From Streptomyces sp. NRRL F-6131 (GTDB taxonomy: Bacteria > Actinomycetota > Actinomycetes > Streptomycetales > Streptomycetaceae), in NCBI GenBank assembly GCA_000719695.1, contig JOHN01000008.1:62001-126000 (forward strand): a stretch of DNA of 64,000 nt, read 5' to 3'. Of this stretch, positions 33,339 through 41,982 are shown one piece after another. Below the pieces are notes generated by a model. The model was not told the DNA's origin and ran no database searches. It saw only the letters and a program-made list of their open reading frames with translations. The first letter of the stretch is position 1, and every line of letters starts with the position of its first letter. A program made the translations under genes and the position numbers.

Positions 33339-35153
33339 GTGCGCCCCGAAGGCATCCAGTGGACCCCGCCCGTCCAGGCCGAGAACGACCCGCGCCCACC
33401 GACCCAGTGGCGCCGGATACTCGCCCTGTTCCGCCCCTACTCCGGCCGCCTGACCGTCGTCGGCCTGCTGGTGGCCGCCTCCGCCGTGGTCTCGGTGACC
33501 ACGCCGTTCCTGCTCCGCGCCGTGCTGGACACCGCGATCCCGCAGGGCCGCACCGGACTGCTGACCGTCCTGGTGCTCGGCATGGTCGCCACCGCCGTGG
33601 TCAACAGCGTCTTCAGCGTGCTGCAGACGCTGATCTCCACCACCGTCGGCCAGCGGGTCATGCACGACCTGCGGACCGCCGTCTACCGCCACCTCCAGCG
33701 GATGTCGCTGGCCTTCTTCACCCGCACCCGCACCGGCGAGGTGCAGTCCAGGATCGCCAACGACATCGGTGGCATGCAGTCCACGGTGACCTCCACCGCC
33801 ACCTCGCTGGTCTCCAACTTCACCGCCGTGGTCGCCTCGGTGGTCGCCATGGTGGCGCTGGACTGGCGGCTCACCGTCGTCTCGCTGCTGCTCCTGCCGC
33901 TGTTCGTCTGGATCAGCCGCCGGGTCGGCAACGAACGCAAGAAGATCACCGGTGAGCGCCAGAAGCAGCTCGCCGCGATGAGCTCGGCGGTGCAGGAGTC
34001 GCTCTCGGTCAGCGGCATCCTGCTCGGCCGCACCATGGGCCGCTCCGACTCGCTCTCCCGCGAGTTCACCGGCCAGTCCGACCGGCTCGCCGACCTGGAG
34101 GTGCGTGCCTCGATGGCCGGCCGCTGGCGGATGAACACCATCCAGATCGTGATGGCCGCCATGCCCGCGGTGATCTACTGGGCGGCCGGGATGACCGCGG
34201 CCGGCGGTGCGCCGATCGTCTCGGTCGGCACCCTGGTCGCCTTCGTCTCGCTCCAGCAGGGCCTGTTCCGCCCGACCGTCAGCCTGCTCTCCACCGGGGT
34301 CCAGGTGCAGACCTCGCTCGCGCTGTTCCAGCGGATCTTCGAGTACCTCGACCTGACCGTGGAGATCGACGAGCCCGAGCACCCCGTCACCCTGACGGAG
34401 ATCCGCGGCGAGGTCCGCTTCGAGGGCGTGGACTTCCGCTACGACCCGGCGCAGGAGCGGCCCACCCTCGGCGGGGTCGACCTGCGGATCCCCGCCGGCG
34501 GTTCGCTCGCGGTGGTCGGCGCGACCGGCTCCGGCAAGACCACGCTCAGCTACCTCGTGCCCCGGCTCTACGACGTCACCGGCGGCCGGGTCACCATCGA
34601 CGGCGTCGACGTCCGCGAGCTGTCCTTCGACACGCTGGCCCGGGCGGTGGGCGTGGTCTCCCAGGAGACCTACCTCTTCCACGCCTCGGTCGCCGACAAC
34701 CTGCGCTTCGCCAAGCCGGACGCCACCGACGAGGAACTCGTCACCGCGGCCCGGGCGGCGCGGATCCACGACACGGTCGCCGCGCTGCCGGACGGCTACG
34801 ACACCCTGGTCGGCGAGCGCGGCTACCGCTTCTCGGGAGGGGAGAAGCAGCGCCTCGCGCTGGCCCGCACCATCCTGCGCAACCCGCCGGTGCTGATCCT
34901 CGACGAGGCCACCAGCGCCCTGGACAACAGCACCGAACGCGCCGTCCAGGAGGCCATCGACACCCTCGCCGAGGGCCGCACCACCATCACCGTCGCGCAC
35001 CGGCTCTCCACCGTGCGGGCGGCCGATCAGATCGCCGTCCTGGAACGCGGCGAGGTCGCCGAACTCGGCACCCACGAGCAACTGCTGGCCGCGGACGGTC
35101 GCTACGCCGCGCTGCTCCGCCGGGAGTCCCCGGTCGCGGCCGTCGCGCCCTGA
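33339..35153 (+). CDS. ABC exporter, fused permease and ATPase (MsbA/multidrug type)
   Basis: Predicted 604-aa half-transporter. Residues 30-310 are the six-helix permease (IGGMQSTVTSTATSLVSNF loop visible). The ATPase follows, with Walker A GATGSGKTT, signature FSGGEKQRLALAR, Walker B LILDEATSALD and switch His in VAHRLST. It would act as a dimer to export drugs, peptides or lipids. I chose GTG 33339 because GGGAGG lies 10 bases upstream. ATG 33249 would add 30 low-complexity residues with no ribosome site. It is a single gene behind an AT-rich palindrome. Confidence 0.92.
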   Translation: MRPEGIQWTPPVQAENDPRPPTQWRRILALFRPYSGRLTVVGLLVAASAVVSVTTPFLLRAVLDTAIPQGRTGLLTVLVLGMVATAVVNSVFSVLQTLISTTVGQRVMHDLRTAVYRHLQRMSLAFFTRTRTGEVQSRIANDIGGMQSTVTSTATSLVSNFTAVVASVVAMVALDWRLTVVSLLLLPLFVWISRRVGNERKKITGERQKQLAAMSSAVQESLSVSGILLGRTMGRSDSLSREFTGQSDRLADLEVRASMAGRWRMNTIQIVMAAMPAVIYWAAGMTAAGGAPIVSVGTLVAFVSLQQGLFRPTVSLLSTGVQVQTSLALFQRIFEYLDLTVEIDEPEHPVTLTEIRGEVRFEGVDFRYDPAQERPTLGGVDLRIPAGGSLAVVGATGSGKTTLSYLVPRLYDVTGGRVTIDGVDVRELSFDTLARAVGVVSQETYLFHASVADNLRFAKPDATDEELVTAARAARIHDTVAALPDGYDTLVGERGYRFSGGEKQRLALARTILRNPPVLILDEATSALDNSTERAVQEAIDTLAEGRTTITVAHRLSTVRAADQIAVLERGEVAELGTHEQLLAADGRYAALLRRESPVAAVAP

Positions 35154-35307
35154 CGAGCGGCGGCCGCGGGGCGCCGGCACGGGGTGCTGCCGCCCGCGGT
35201 GCTGCTACGGAGCGCCGCGGCCAGGGGCGCTGCGGCTACGGGGGCTGCCGCTACGGAGCTTGCCGCAGGACGCCCGGTGCCGCGCCACGCCCGTCCGGCC
35301 TCCGGCG

Positions 35308-35976
35308 TCAGGCCGCCTTGGGGACCTCGTTGTACGTCTCCACGAACTCCTGGCCCGACAGCTGCTGGATCGCCGCCATCACCTCGTCCGTGACCCGGCG
35401 GCGGGCCTTGAGCGAACGCGCCTGGCCGTGCAGCTCGTCGAAGTGCAGCGGCTCGCCGAAACGGACCGTCACCTTCTTGACGCGCGGCAGCCGCTTGCCG
35501 ATCGGGAGGATCTGGTCGGGCCCCTCCAGCGCCACCGGCACCACCGGGACGCCGGCGGTCAGGGCGAGCCAGGCCACGCCGGTCTTGCCGCGGTAGAGCC
35601 GGCCGTCCAGCGAACGGGTGCCCTCGGGGTAGATGCCGAAGGCCTTGCCGTCCTCCAGGATCTCCAGCGCCCGCTCCAGCGAGGCCTGCGCGGAGCGGTA
35701 GGTGCCGCGCTCGACGGGCACCGCGCCGATCCCCTCGAAGAAGCCGCGGGACAGCGCCCCCTTGAGGCCGCTGCCGGTGAAGTACTCGGCCTTGGCCAGG
35801 AAGTGGACGCGGCGCGGCGCGGTCAGCGGGATCACCACGCTGTCGATGAACGACAGGTGGTTGCTGGCGAGGATGACGCCGCCCTTGCGCGGCACGTTCT
35901 CGATTCCCTCGATGGTGGGACGCCAGATCCCCCGGGCGAGCGGTTTCAGCACCAGCCTGGTGGCGAGATCGAGCAT
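35308..35976 (-). CDS. 1-acyl-sn-glycerol-3-phosphate acyltransferase family protein
   Basis: Predicted 222-aa membrane-associated acyltransferase that adds a fatty acyl chain to lysophosphatidate or a related lipid. The catalytic H-x4-D is in SNHLSFIDS, the substrate-binding motif is GIYPEGTRS, and VPVVPVALEG completes the PlsC pattern. The ATG at 35976 has GGAGGG 5 bases upstream. The earlier ATG at 35997 would include that site. It is a single gene, convergent with the ABC exporter. Confidence 0.92.
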   Translation of the reverse strand: MLDLATRLVLKPLARGIWRPTIEGIENVPRKGGVILASNHLSFIDSVVIPLTAPRRVHFLAKAEYFTGSGLKGALSRGFFEGIGAVPVERGTYRSAQASLERALEILEDGKAFGIYPEGTRSLDGRLYRGKTGVAWLALTAGVPVVPVALEGPDQILPIGKRLPRVKKVTVRFGEPLHFDELHGQARSLKARRRVTDEVMAAIQQLSGQEFVETYNEVPKAA

Positions 35977-36191
35977 GGTCCCTCCCTGGACGAGCACGCC
36001 CGAGAGGTGCCCGGGCCTGGGGTACTGCGAGCGGCGTTCGGTCCCCCGGCCGGGCCGGGATCAGACCCGCAGACTACGACACCCACCCCCGAGCCCGTCC
36101 ACTCCCGGCCGCCGTGGCGCTCACCACGGGCGGGTAGGGTACCGCCGTCGGAAATGCACATCAGCAGCTGATCAGCCCCAGGAGGGTCCCC

Positions 36192-36404
36192 ATGGCAGAC
36201 GTCGACGACATCCGCGCGGCGTTCGACAAGTACGACGTGAACGGCAACGGCCGCATCACCGCCGCCGAGTACGCCGTGGTCGCGCGCGAGCTCGGCGACC
36301 TCACCACCTCGATCGCCGTGGCCGAGGCCATCATCAAGCAGATGGACACCGACCACGACGGCGAGCTGACCTTCGAGGAGTTCCTGGCCGCGCGCCAGGG
36401 CTGA
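36192..36404 (+). CDS. EF-hand calcium-binding protein (calmodulin-like)
   Basis: Predicted 70-aa acidic cytoplasmic protein with two canonical EF-hand loops: DVNGNGRITAAE (residues 15-26) and DTDHDGELTFEE (52-63), each with Asp/Asn at positions 1, 3 and 5 and Glu at 12. The ATG at 36192 has AGGAGGG 5 bases upstream. A strong terminator follows. Related two-EF-hand proteins in Streptomyces bind calcium and may buffer it or respond to it. The partner is unknown. Confidence 0.93.
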   Translation: MADVDDIRAAFDKYDVNGNGRITAAEYAVVARELGDLTTSIAVAEAIIKQMDTDHDGELTFEEFLAARQG

Positions 36405-36429
36405 CGACGGCAGGGCCGGTCGGGCCCGG

Positions 36430-36460
36430 ACGGGGCCCCGGAGCGATTCCGGGGCCCCGT
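36430..36460 (+). terminator. Strong hairpin terminator after the EF-hand gene
   Basis: A perfect 13-bp stem, ACGGGGCCCCGGA and TCCGGGGCCCCGT, with loop GCGAT, 25 bases past the EF-hand stop. It is symmetric, so it can also end transcripts of the convergent glycosyltransferase gene that stops at 36511. Confidence 0.8.
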
Positions 36461-36510
36461 CGTCGTGTTCCACGTCCTGCCCTCGGCCCGTCCTCGGCCC
36501 GCCGCAGGCC

Positions 36511-38739
36511 TCAGCCGGTGGTCGGGAACACCCGGCGGACCACGCGCTCCGCCGCCCCGCCGTCGTCCCACGGGCAGAACCGCTTGCGGAAGTCGGCCCG
36601 CGCCGCCGGCTCCGGATCACCGGCCAGCAGTGCCCGCACCAGCCCCTCCGGCTCCGTCGTCAGCGCGCCCGGCGGCTGCTCGAACAGGTCGAAGTAGACG
36701 CCCCGGTCCCGCTTGTACTCCTCCCAGTCCGGCGCGAAGATCACGATCGGCCGGTCCAGCACGGCGTAGTCGAACATCATCGACGAGTAGTCCGTCACCA
36801 GGACGTCGGCCGCCAGGTAGAGGTCCTCCACGGTCGGGTGCGCCGACACGTCCAGGATCTCCGCCGCGTCCTCGTCCGGCGTCAGGTCGCCCGGCCCGCC
36901 GGTGTGGAAGTAGTGGGTGCGGATCAGCAGGGTGAACTCCGGCCCCAGCCGCCGCGCCAGCTCCCGGACGTCCAGCAGCGGCAAGTAACCGCCGCGCGCC
37001 TCCCGGTGGGTGGGCGCGTACAGCACGGCGGTGCGTCCCGGCGCCAGCCCGAACCGCTCGCGCATCGCCGCCACCTCGTCCGGCGTCGCCACGGCCAGCC
37101 GGTCGTTGCGCGGGTAGCCGGTGTCGAGCATCTCGTAGCGGCCGGGGAAGGCGCGGGCGAAGTGCTCGCTGGTGTGCGGGTTGGAGGAGACCAGGAAGTC
37201 CCAGCGGTCGACGGCCTCCTGCAACCGGTCGAAGTCCATCCCGTCGGCGGCCACCGGGTGGTCCCTGAGGTCCATGCCCATCGCCTTCAGCGGCGTGCCG
37301 TGCTGCGTCTGGACGTGCACCGTGCCGGGCCGCTTCACCATGGTCCGGGGGAAGTTGACGTTGTTCACGAAGTACTTGGCCGTGGCCATCGTCTTCAGGT
37401 AGGCCGGGGTGTTGACGATCACGTACGGCACACCGTCCGGCAGCGTCGCCGCCTGGGTGCGGTTCTCCACCACCCAGACCCCCTGGATCCCGGGGGCGAG
37501 CTCCTTCGCCTTCTCGTAGATCGCGGCCGGGCTGCACGCGTACCCCCGGTGCCAGTACGCGGCGTACACGGCCAGGTCCGGGTTGAGCGGCATCCGGCGG
37601 AAGGTGTTGTACGCGGTGAACCGGGCGCTGCTGCGCACGCCCTTCTTCAGGGCCGGTGCCACTGCCCGCGCCCCGCGCTTGAGTTCGCGCGGCAGTCGCC
37701 CGGTGCGGCGCAGTTCAGCGTACGCGCGCCGGGCACCGCGCGCCGCGAGCCGGTACTGGACGCCCCGCACGCCCCCGGGGAAGCGGTAGCCCGCCGGGCG
37801 GTGCCGGGCGAAGTGCTCGGCGATCCGCCGGAAGAACTCGGGCCGCAGCCCGACCGGGACCAGCCCCGGGGTGTCGTAGACGGTGAGCGCCTGCTGCACG
37901 GTCCGCTCGAAGACCAGGGTGCGCAGCGCCTCCGGCACGGGCCGGCCGGGGCGGTCCGGGCGGCCGGGGCGGTCCGGGCGGTCCAGGAAGGCGAAGATCG
38001 CGTCGTACTGGGCGAAGGCGTCGGCGTGCTTGGCGGAGGCGGTGCTGGTGATCGCCCCGGCCCGGCCGCGCCGGTAGAAGTAACAGGGGCGGTCCAGGTA
38101 GCGCAGCCGCTCGGCGGCGAGCAGCGCCGGGTAGGTGACGGAGATGTCCTCGTAGTAGCCGCGGCCGAAGGAGACGTCCAGCCCGAGCAGGAACGCGCGG
38201 CGGAACACCTTGTTCCAGACCGACATCACCGTCCTGAACACGGCCGGGTGCTCGGCCAGCGTGCTCCCCGCGACGAGCGGGGAACCGGTCAGCACGTGCC
38301 GCCAGGGATTGGGCTCGGTCCCGCCGTCGGGGTAGACGTGGGTGAAGTCGGTCAGCAGGACGTCGGCGGGCGTCTCGCCGCGGCGCTCGCGCTCCACCTC
38401 GGCGGTGAGCTCGTCGAGGAGGGCGGCCACGGTGCCCTCGGGCACCCAGTCGTCGCTGTCGACGAACCAGACGTACGTGCCCTGCACCTCGGGGAGGGCG
38501 GCGGTGCGGGCGCCGCCGAGGCCCTGGTTCTCGGCGAGGTGGAGGACGCGCAGGCGCGGGTCGCGGGCCGCGTACTCGTCCAGGATCGCGCCGCTGCGGT
38601 CGGGGGAGCGGTCGTCGACCGCGATCACTTCGAAGCGGGACTCCGAGGGGGAGGCGTCCGCCAGGAGGGAGTCGAGGCAGCGCGGCAGGAAGCGCTCCAC
38701 CCCGTGGACCGGGAGCACGATGCTGAGGAGGACTGGCAC
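36511..38739 (-). CDS. Glycosyltransferase family 2 fused to CDP-glycerol glycerophosphotransferase
   Basis: Predicted 742-aa bifunctional enzyme for teichoic-acid-like cell wall polymers. Residues 1-240 are a GT2 domain (SIVLPVHGVERFL, VDDRSPDRSG, WFVDSDDWV, GYYEDISV). Residues 350-735 match the TagB/TagF CDP-glycerol transferase (VQTQHGTPLKAMG, LDTGYPRND, YAPTHRE, VTDYSSMMFDYA). A Arg/Pro/Gly/Asp repeat (DRPGRP units, near residue 255) joins them. The GTG at 38739 has no ribosome site but lies 8 bases after TAGACT, so a leaderless message is likely. Confidence 0.92.
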   Translation of the reverse strand: MPVLLSIVLPVHGVERFLPRCLDSLLADASPSESRFEVIAVDDRSPDRSGAILDEYAARDPRLRVLHLAENQGLGGARTAALPEVQGTYVWFVDSDDWVPEGTVAALLDELTAEVERERRGETPADVLLTDFTHVYPDGGTEPNPWRHVLTGSPLVAGSTLAEHPAVFRTVMSVWNKVFRRAFLLGLDVSFGRGYYEDISVTYPALLAAERLRYLDRPCYFYRRGRAGAITSTASAKHADAFAQYDAIFAFLDRPDRPGRPDRPGRPVPEALRTLVFERTVQQALTVYDTPGLVPVGLRPEFFRRIAEHFARHRPAGYRFPGGVRGVQYRLAARGARRAYAELRRTGRLPRELKRGARAVAPALKKGVRSSARFTAYNTFRRMPLNPDLAVYAAYWHRGYACSPAAIYEKAKELAPGIQGVWVVENRTQAATLPDGVPYVIVNTPAYLKTMATAKYFVNNVNFPRTMVKRPGTVHVQTQHGTPLKAMGMDLRDHPVAADGMDFDRLQEAVDRWDFLVSSNPHTSEHFARAFPGRYEMLDTGYPRNDRLAVATPDEVAAMRERFGLAPGRTAVLYAPTHREARGGYLPLLDVRELARRLGPEFTLLIRTHYFHTGGPGDLTPDEDAAEILDVSAHPTVEDLYLAADVLVTDYSSMMFDYAVLDRPIVIFAPDWEEYKRDRGVYFDLFEQPPGALTTEPEGLVRALLAGDPEPAARADFRKRFCPWDDGGAAERVVRRVFPTTG

Positions 38740-39527
38740 GCTGGCCGAGTCTACCGAGCGCGCTGGCGACCACCGGAGGACGGGGCGGCCGAGGCGCTGG
38801 AGCGGGGCGGAAGAGGGGGGAGGGTGGGGGAAGCGTGGGCGGCGTGTGCGGGCGGCGTGCACGCGCGCAGTGCGCGGGCGGGGCGCGTGGGCGAGGCGGG
38901 TGAGCGGCGCTCGTGGGAGAGGTGCGCAGCCGATGCCGGAGCCGCCGGTGCCGAACCCCCGGAGGGGTGGCACCGGCAGCCTGGTGGCGGCCCGGCCGAC
39001 CCTCTACGGCCGGCCGCCGGTCCGGGAACCGCCCGCGCCTGGCCACCGCAGCGTCGAGGCGGCCTGGCAGTAGGCACGGGGGAAGCCGGAAGCTTCATCA
39101 GTCGAACACGGCGGCCGGAGATGCTCGCGCCCGCGTGGACGATAGAGATATTGCTTGGAGTCGGGGCGCGCGTCAATCCCCCAGCTGTGTTCACTTCCTA
39201 AACGGATAGTCGTACCGCTCTGCGCGGTCCACTGACGCCTCGCGAGGGCGCCCGGCGGACACGATGGGTGAAGCGTCGGTGACCCCGTGCGCCGGGCGTA
39301 CACCGTCGCGGCGGGCGCCGGGCGAGTGACCCGAAGACCCCGCTGACGAACCGCCGGTCGTGCACCATCATTGATGCCTAGTCGTGACCGGTCGGGTGGG
39401 CCCTGGTGCAGTGTCAGTTGACGCAGCACGGTACGGTTGCAGAACACCAGGACGGTTGCGCGAAGGCCGTCCGTCACGGATAGTCTTCGCCTCACGGCCC
39501 TGGCGCCTCGTAGGGGTGGGAAAACTG
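38740..39527. other. Long gene-free region with promoter-like AT-rich patches
   Basis: About 790 bases without a convincing gene. Open frames on both strands lack the third-position GC bias. An AT-richer patch lies at 39125-39215. Two GGATAGTC boxes are found, at 39202-39209 and 39478-39485. The second, with TTGCGC at 39456-39461 and a 19-base gap, looks like a promoter for the 89-aa gene. No hairpin stands out. Confidence 0.4.
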
Positions 39528-39797
39528 ATGGAACACATGCAAGTGCGGACGCGGCCTCGGGTGCCGGCGATCCAGTGCGGCGTCGGCGCGACCGGCCGCC
39601 GGATCGAGCGACACCTGGCTGTGCTCGGCGCACCCGCACTCCCGGCGGTGGACACCGCCGAGGCGCTCGGGTTGATAAGGGAGCTGACGCCGCGCGGCGC
39701 CGACATCCCGACGTCGCGGACGCGCCGCCACGCGCGGGTCAAGCTGCTGGCGCCGCTGCGCCGACTCCGGCGGGGGCTCTTCGGCGGGCGCGGCTGA
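39528..39797 (+). CDS. Small conserved-looking hypothetical protein
   Basis: Predicted 89-aa basic protein. The frame has strong third-position GC bias. Visible blocks are VPAIQCGVGATGRRIERHLAVLG, PALPAVDTAEALGLIRELTPRGAD and a basic amphipathic tail LLAPLRRLRRGLFG. The GATGRR/ERHLAVLG block gives the impression of a conserved core. The ATG at 39528 has GGGGTGGG about 8 bases upstream and a promoter-like TAGTCT at 39481. No domain is recognised. The basic tail could bind RNA or membrane. Confidence 0.6.
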   Translation: MEHMQVRTRPRVPAIQCGVGATGRRIERHLAVLGAPALPAVDTAEALGLIRELTPRGADIPTSRTRRHARVKLLAPLRRLRRGLFGGRG

Positions 39798-40091
39798 GCC
39801 GGTCCGGCTGAGCGGACGCCCCGGTCCCGGGACGTCGCACACCGACCCTCGCACCCGCTCGCACGACACCCCGCACCGGCCCGACGGATCCTCGTGACCG
39901 TCGGGTCTTCCGCGTTCCCGGACGCGGCCGCTTCCGGTCGCCACCCGTCGTCGCCCGTCGTTCCTGGTCCCTTCCGGTCGGGTGCGGTCGTCGACGGTCG
40001 GAACCGCTCAGCGTACGTGCACATGCCTCTCCGGCACCGGGAGTCGGCGAGGCTGGCCGGTCCGCTCCCGCACGTGGGCCAGGATGGCGCC

Positions 40092-40550
40092 ATGGCGGAC
40101 CACAACCACTCCCGAACCACCCCCCACTCCACCTCCTCCTTCCGGACCGAGACCTTCGAGATCGCCACTGGCAGCCACGAGGTCGCGCTCGACATCACCG
40201 ACCGCTGCGCCCGGTTCCTCGACGAACACGCCGTCGGGCGGGACGGCCTGCTCAACGTCTTCGTCCCGCACGCCACGGCCGGGATCGCCGTCCTGGAGAC
40301 CGGATCCGGCAGCGACGACGACTTCCTCGCCACCCTGCGCGAACTCCTGCCCGCCGACGACCGGTGGCGGCACCGGCACGGCAGCCCCGGCCACGGCCGC
40401 GACCACGTCGTCCCCGGCCTGGTCGCCCCGCACGCCACCCTGCCGGTGATCGGCGGGCAGCTCGCGCTGGGCGTCTGGCAGTCGGTGGTGCTCGTCGACA
40501 CCAACGGGGACAACCCACGACGGACGGTCCGGCTCTCCTTCCTGGGCTGA
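40092..40550 (+). CDS. YjbQ family protein (UPF0047, thiamine-phosphate synthase-like fold)
   Basis: Predicted 152-aa soluble protein of the YjbQ/UPF0047 family. It has FVPHATAGIAVLE with conserved His, then RHRHGSPGHGRDHVVPGLVAPHATLPVIGG with several His residues that bind metal in this fold, and ends LALGVWQSVVLVDTNGDNPRRTV. Some members have weak thiamine-phosphate synthase activity, but the biological role is not settled. The ATG at 40092 has AGGA 8 bases upstream. It is convergent with the DUF1990 gene. Confidence 0.9.
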   Translation: MADHNHSRTTPHSTSSFRTETFEIATGSHEVALDITDRCARFLDEHAVGRDGLLNVFVPHATAGIAVLETGSGSDDDFLATLRELLPADDRWRHRHGSPGHGRDHVVPGLVAPHATLPVIGGQLALGVWQSVVLVDTNGDNPRRTVRLSFLG

Positions 40551-40657
40551 GGTTCCCGGGGCGGATTCCCCGCGAACGCCCCGCCCCGGTTTCCTGGGGG
40601 TGAGCGCCGCACCGCGCGCGCCCGCTTCACGACCGGGGCCGTGCGGCGCGGAGCGCG

Positions 40658-41476
40658 CTAGCCCGGCTCCGGCAACGACTCGGGCTCCGGCCCGGGCTCC
40701 GGCCCGGGCTGCGGCCCGGGCTGCGGCTCCGGCTTCGCGTCCGACGCTGGTTCCGGTTCCGGTTCCGGTTCCCGCGACAGAGTCGGCCGCGGCTCGGGTA
40801 CCGGCCCCGGCTCCGTGCCGGCCGCGGCCTCGACCACGGACGTGAGGTACCGCTCGATCGCCAGGTACTGGCAGAGCACGGCGACCGGGCGGCCGAGCCG
40901 CGCGTACCAGGCCGCGAGCCGGGCGAAGGCACTGACCTCGAACCACACCTCGCCCGCCGCGTCCATGGACACCACGAACGCCTCCTCGCCGCGTTCCGGG
41001 TGCCCGGGCAGCGTGCCGTAGGCGAAGCCGATCCGGTCCGGCTCGTCCACCGTCCACACCACCCGGCACGGGATCACCAGCCGGGGCCGGCGGATCCCGG
41101 GCAGGCGGAGCCGCAGGAGGACGGTCGCCCCGGGCTCGGCGGGCGCGTACGGGTGGACGGCGAAACCGGTGCCCAGCTGACAGCCCCACCCGAGGACGAA
41201 CCGGCCGGCCCGGGCCAGCACCTCGGGGCCGTGCCCGAGGTGGACCCGCCGCCGCAGGTGGGTGTAGCCCTCCGGCAGCCGGGCTCCCCGGGTGGCGCCC
41301 ACCTCGGGATAGCTGGGCGCGGCGGCGCGGGCGGCGAGCAGCCTCCGCGCCAGGCCGGAGCCGGTGGGCGCGCCGCCCCGGGCAGCGGTCGGGGCCGCCG
41401 GGGCCGCCGGGGCCGCCGGGGCCGTCGGGGCGGAGGGGACGGCGCGGGGCACCTCGTGGCCGGGCGAGTCGGGCAT
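40658..41476 (-). CDS. DUF1990 family protein with repetitive Pro/Glu tail
   Basis: Predicted 272-aa protein. Residues 50-225 match DUF1990 (UPF0548): GYTHLRRRVHLGHG, GWGCQLGTGFAV, RIGFAYGTLPGHPERGEEAF and FARLAAWYARLGRP are the usual blocks. The N-terminus has an APAAPAAP repeat and the last 45 residues are a PEP/PGP repeat (EPEPEPEPAS, GPQPGPEPGPEPES), both encoded by short DNA repeats. The function of DUF1990 is unknown. ATG 41476 is the only reasonable start. Confidence 0.88.
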   Translation of the reverse strand: MPDSPGHEVPRAVPSAPTAPAAPAAPAAPTAARGGAPTGSGLARRLLAARAAAPSYPEVGATRGARLPEGYTHLRRRVHLGHGPEVLARAGRFVLGWGCQLGTGFAVHPYAPAEPGATVLLRLRLPGIRRPRLVIPCRVVWTVDEPDRIGFAYGTLPGHPERGEEAFVVSMDAAGEVWFEVSAFARLAAWYARLGRPVAVLCQYLAIERYLTSVVEAAAGTEPGPVPEPRPTLSREPEPEPEPASDAKPEPQPGPQPGPEPGPEPESLPEPG

Positions 41477-41643
41477 ACGGCCACCGTATCGGCCGCCCTC
41501 GGGACGACCGTGCGCGGGACCGCCTCACCGGCGGTCGGCTCGCGTGCGGGTGCGCCTGCCTGCTCGCGTGCCTGCTCGCATGTGTGCGTCGGCTCGCGGG
41601 GACCGCCTTGCGCGGGAGCGGGTCGGGGAGTAGAGAGGGCCGC

Positions 41644-41919
41644 ATGAGCGAAACAGCGACGCACGACAGGGGCAGCGCGCACGACGGAAGCGCCGCCGCC
41701 CTCCCCGACACTCACGGCACCCCGGCGGCGGACCCGGTCTGCGCCCTCGCCCCGAGCGACGCGCAGGCGGCCCTGCTGCCCGACCCCGGGCTCACCGGCC
41801 CGCGCGCCGACTGCGTGCTGTGCGGCGAGCCGACCGAGCTGCCCGCCGACCACCCGGGCAGCACGCTCTGCCCCGTCTGCACCTGGCAGCAGGCCCAGCG
41901 GATCGCCTGCTCCGGCTGA
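41644..41919 (+). CDS. Small zinc-ribbon protein
   Basis: Predicted 91-aa protein. The C-terminal part has CVLCGEPTELPADHPGSTL followed by CPVC, that is two CxxC knuckles 18 residues apart, the layout of a zinc ribbon. The first 55 residues are disordered and acidic (DPVCALAPSD). The ATG at 41644 has GAGAGGG 6 bases upstream. The knuckle suggests a nucleic-acid or protein-binding role. It is convergent with the SbcC gene. Confidence 0.8.
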   Translation: MSETATHDRGSAHDGSAAALPDTHGTPAADPVCALAPSDAQAALLPDPGLTGPRADCVLCGEPTELPADHPGSTLCPVCTWQQAQRIACSG

Positions 41920-41982
41920 CCGGACCGGCCCCCTGGCGTACGAAGGCCGTACGAATCCCCTCGGGCCGCGCTTCTCCTCCCG

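Noticed and set aside
39004..39639. A 211-codon minus-strand frame in the 38740-39527 gap
   Set aside because: Low third-position GC, no domain, and it runs antisense into the better-supported 89-aa gene.
41920..41982. CGTACGAAGGCCGTACG short inverted repeat between the zinc-ribbon and sbcC genes
   Set aside because: The arms are only 5-6 bp, and such sequences occur by chance in this composition, so it is not called as a terminator.
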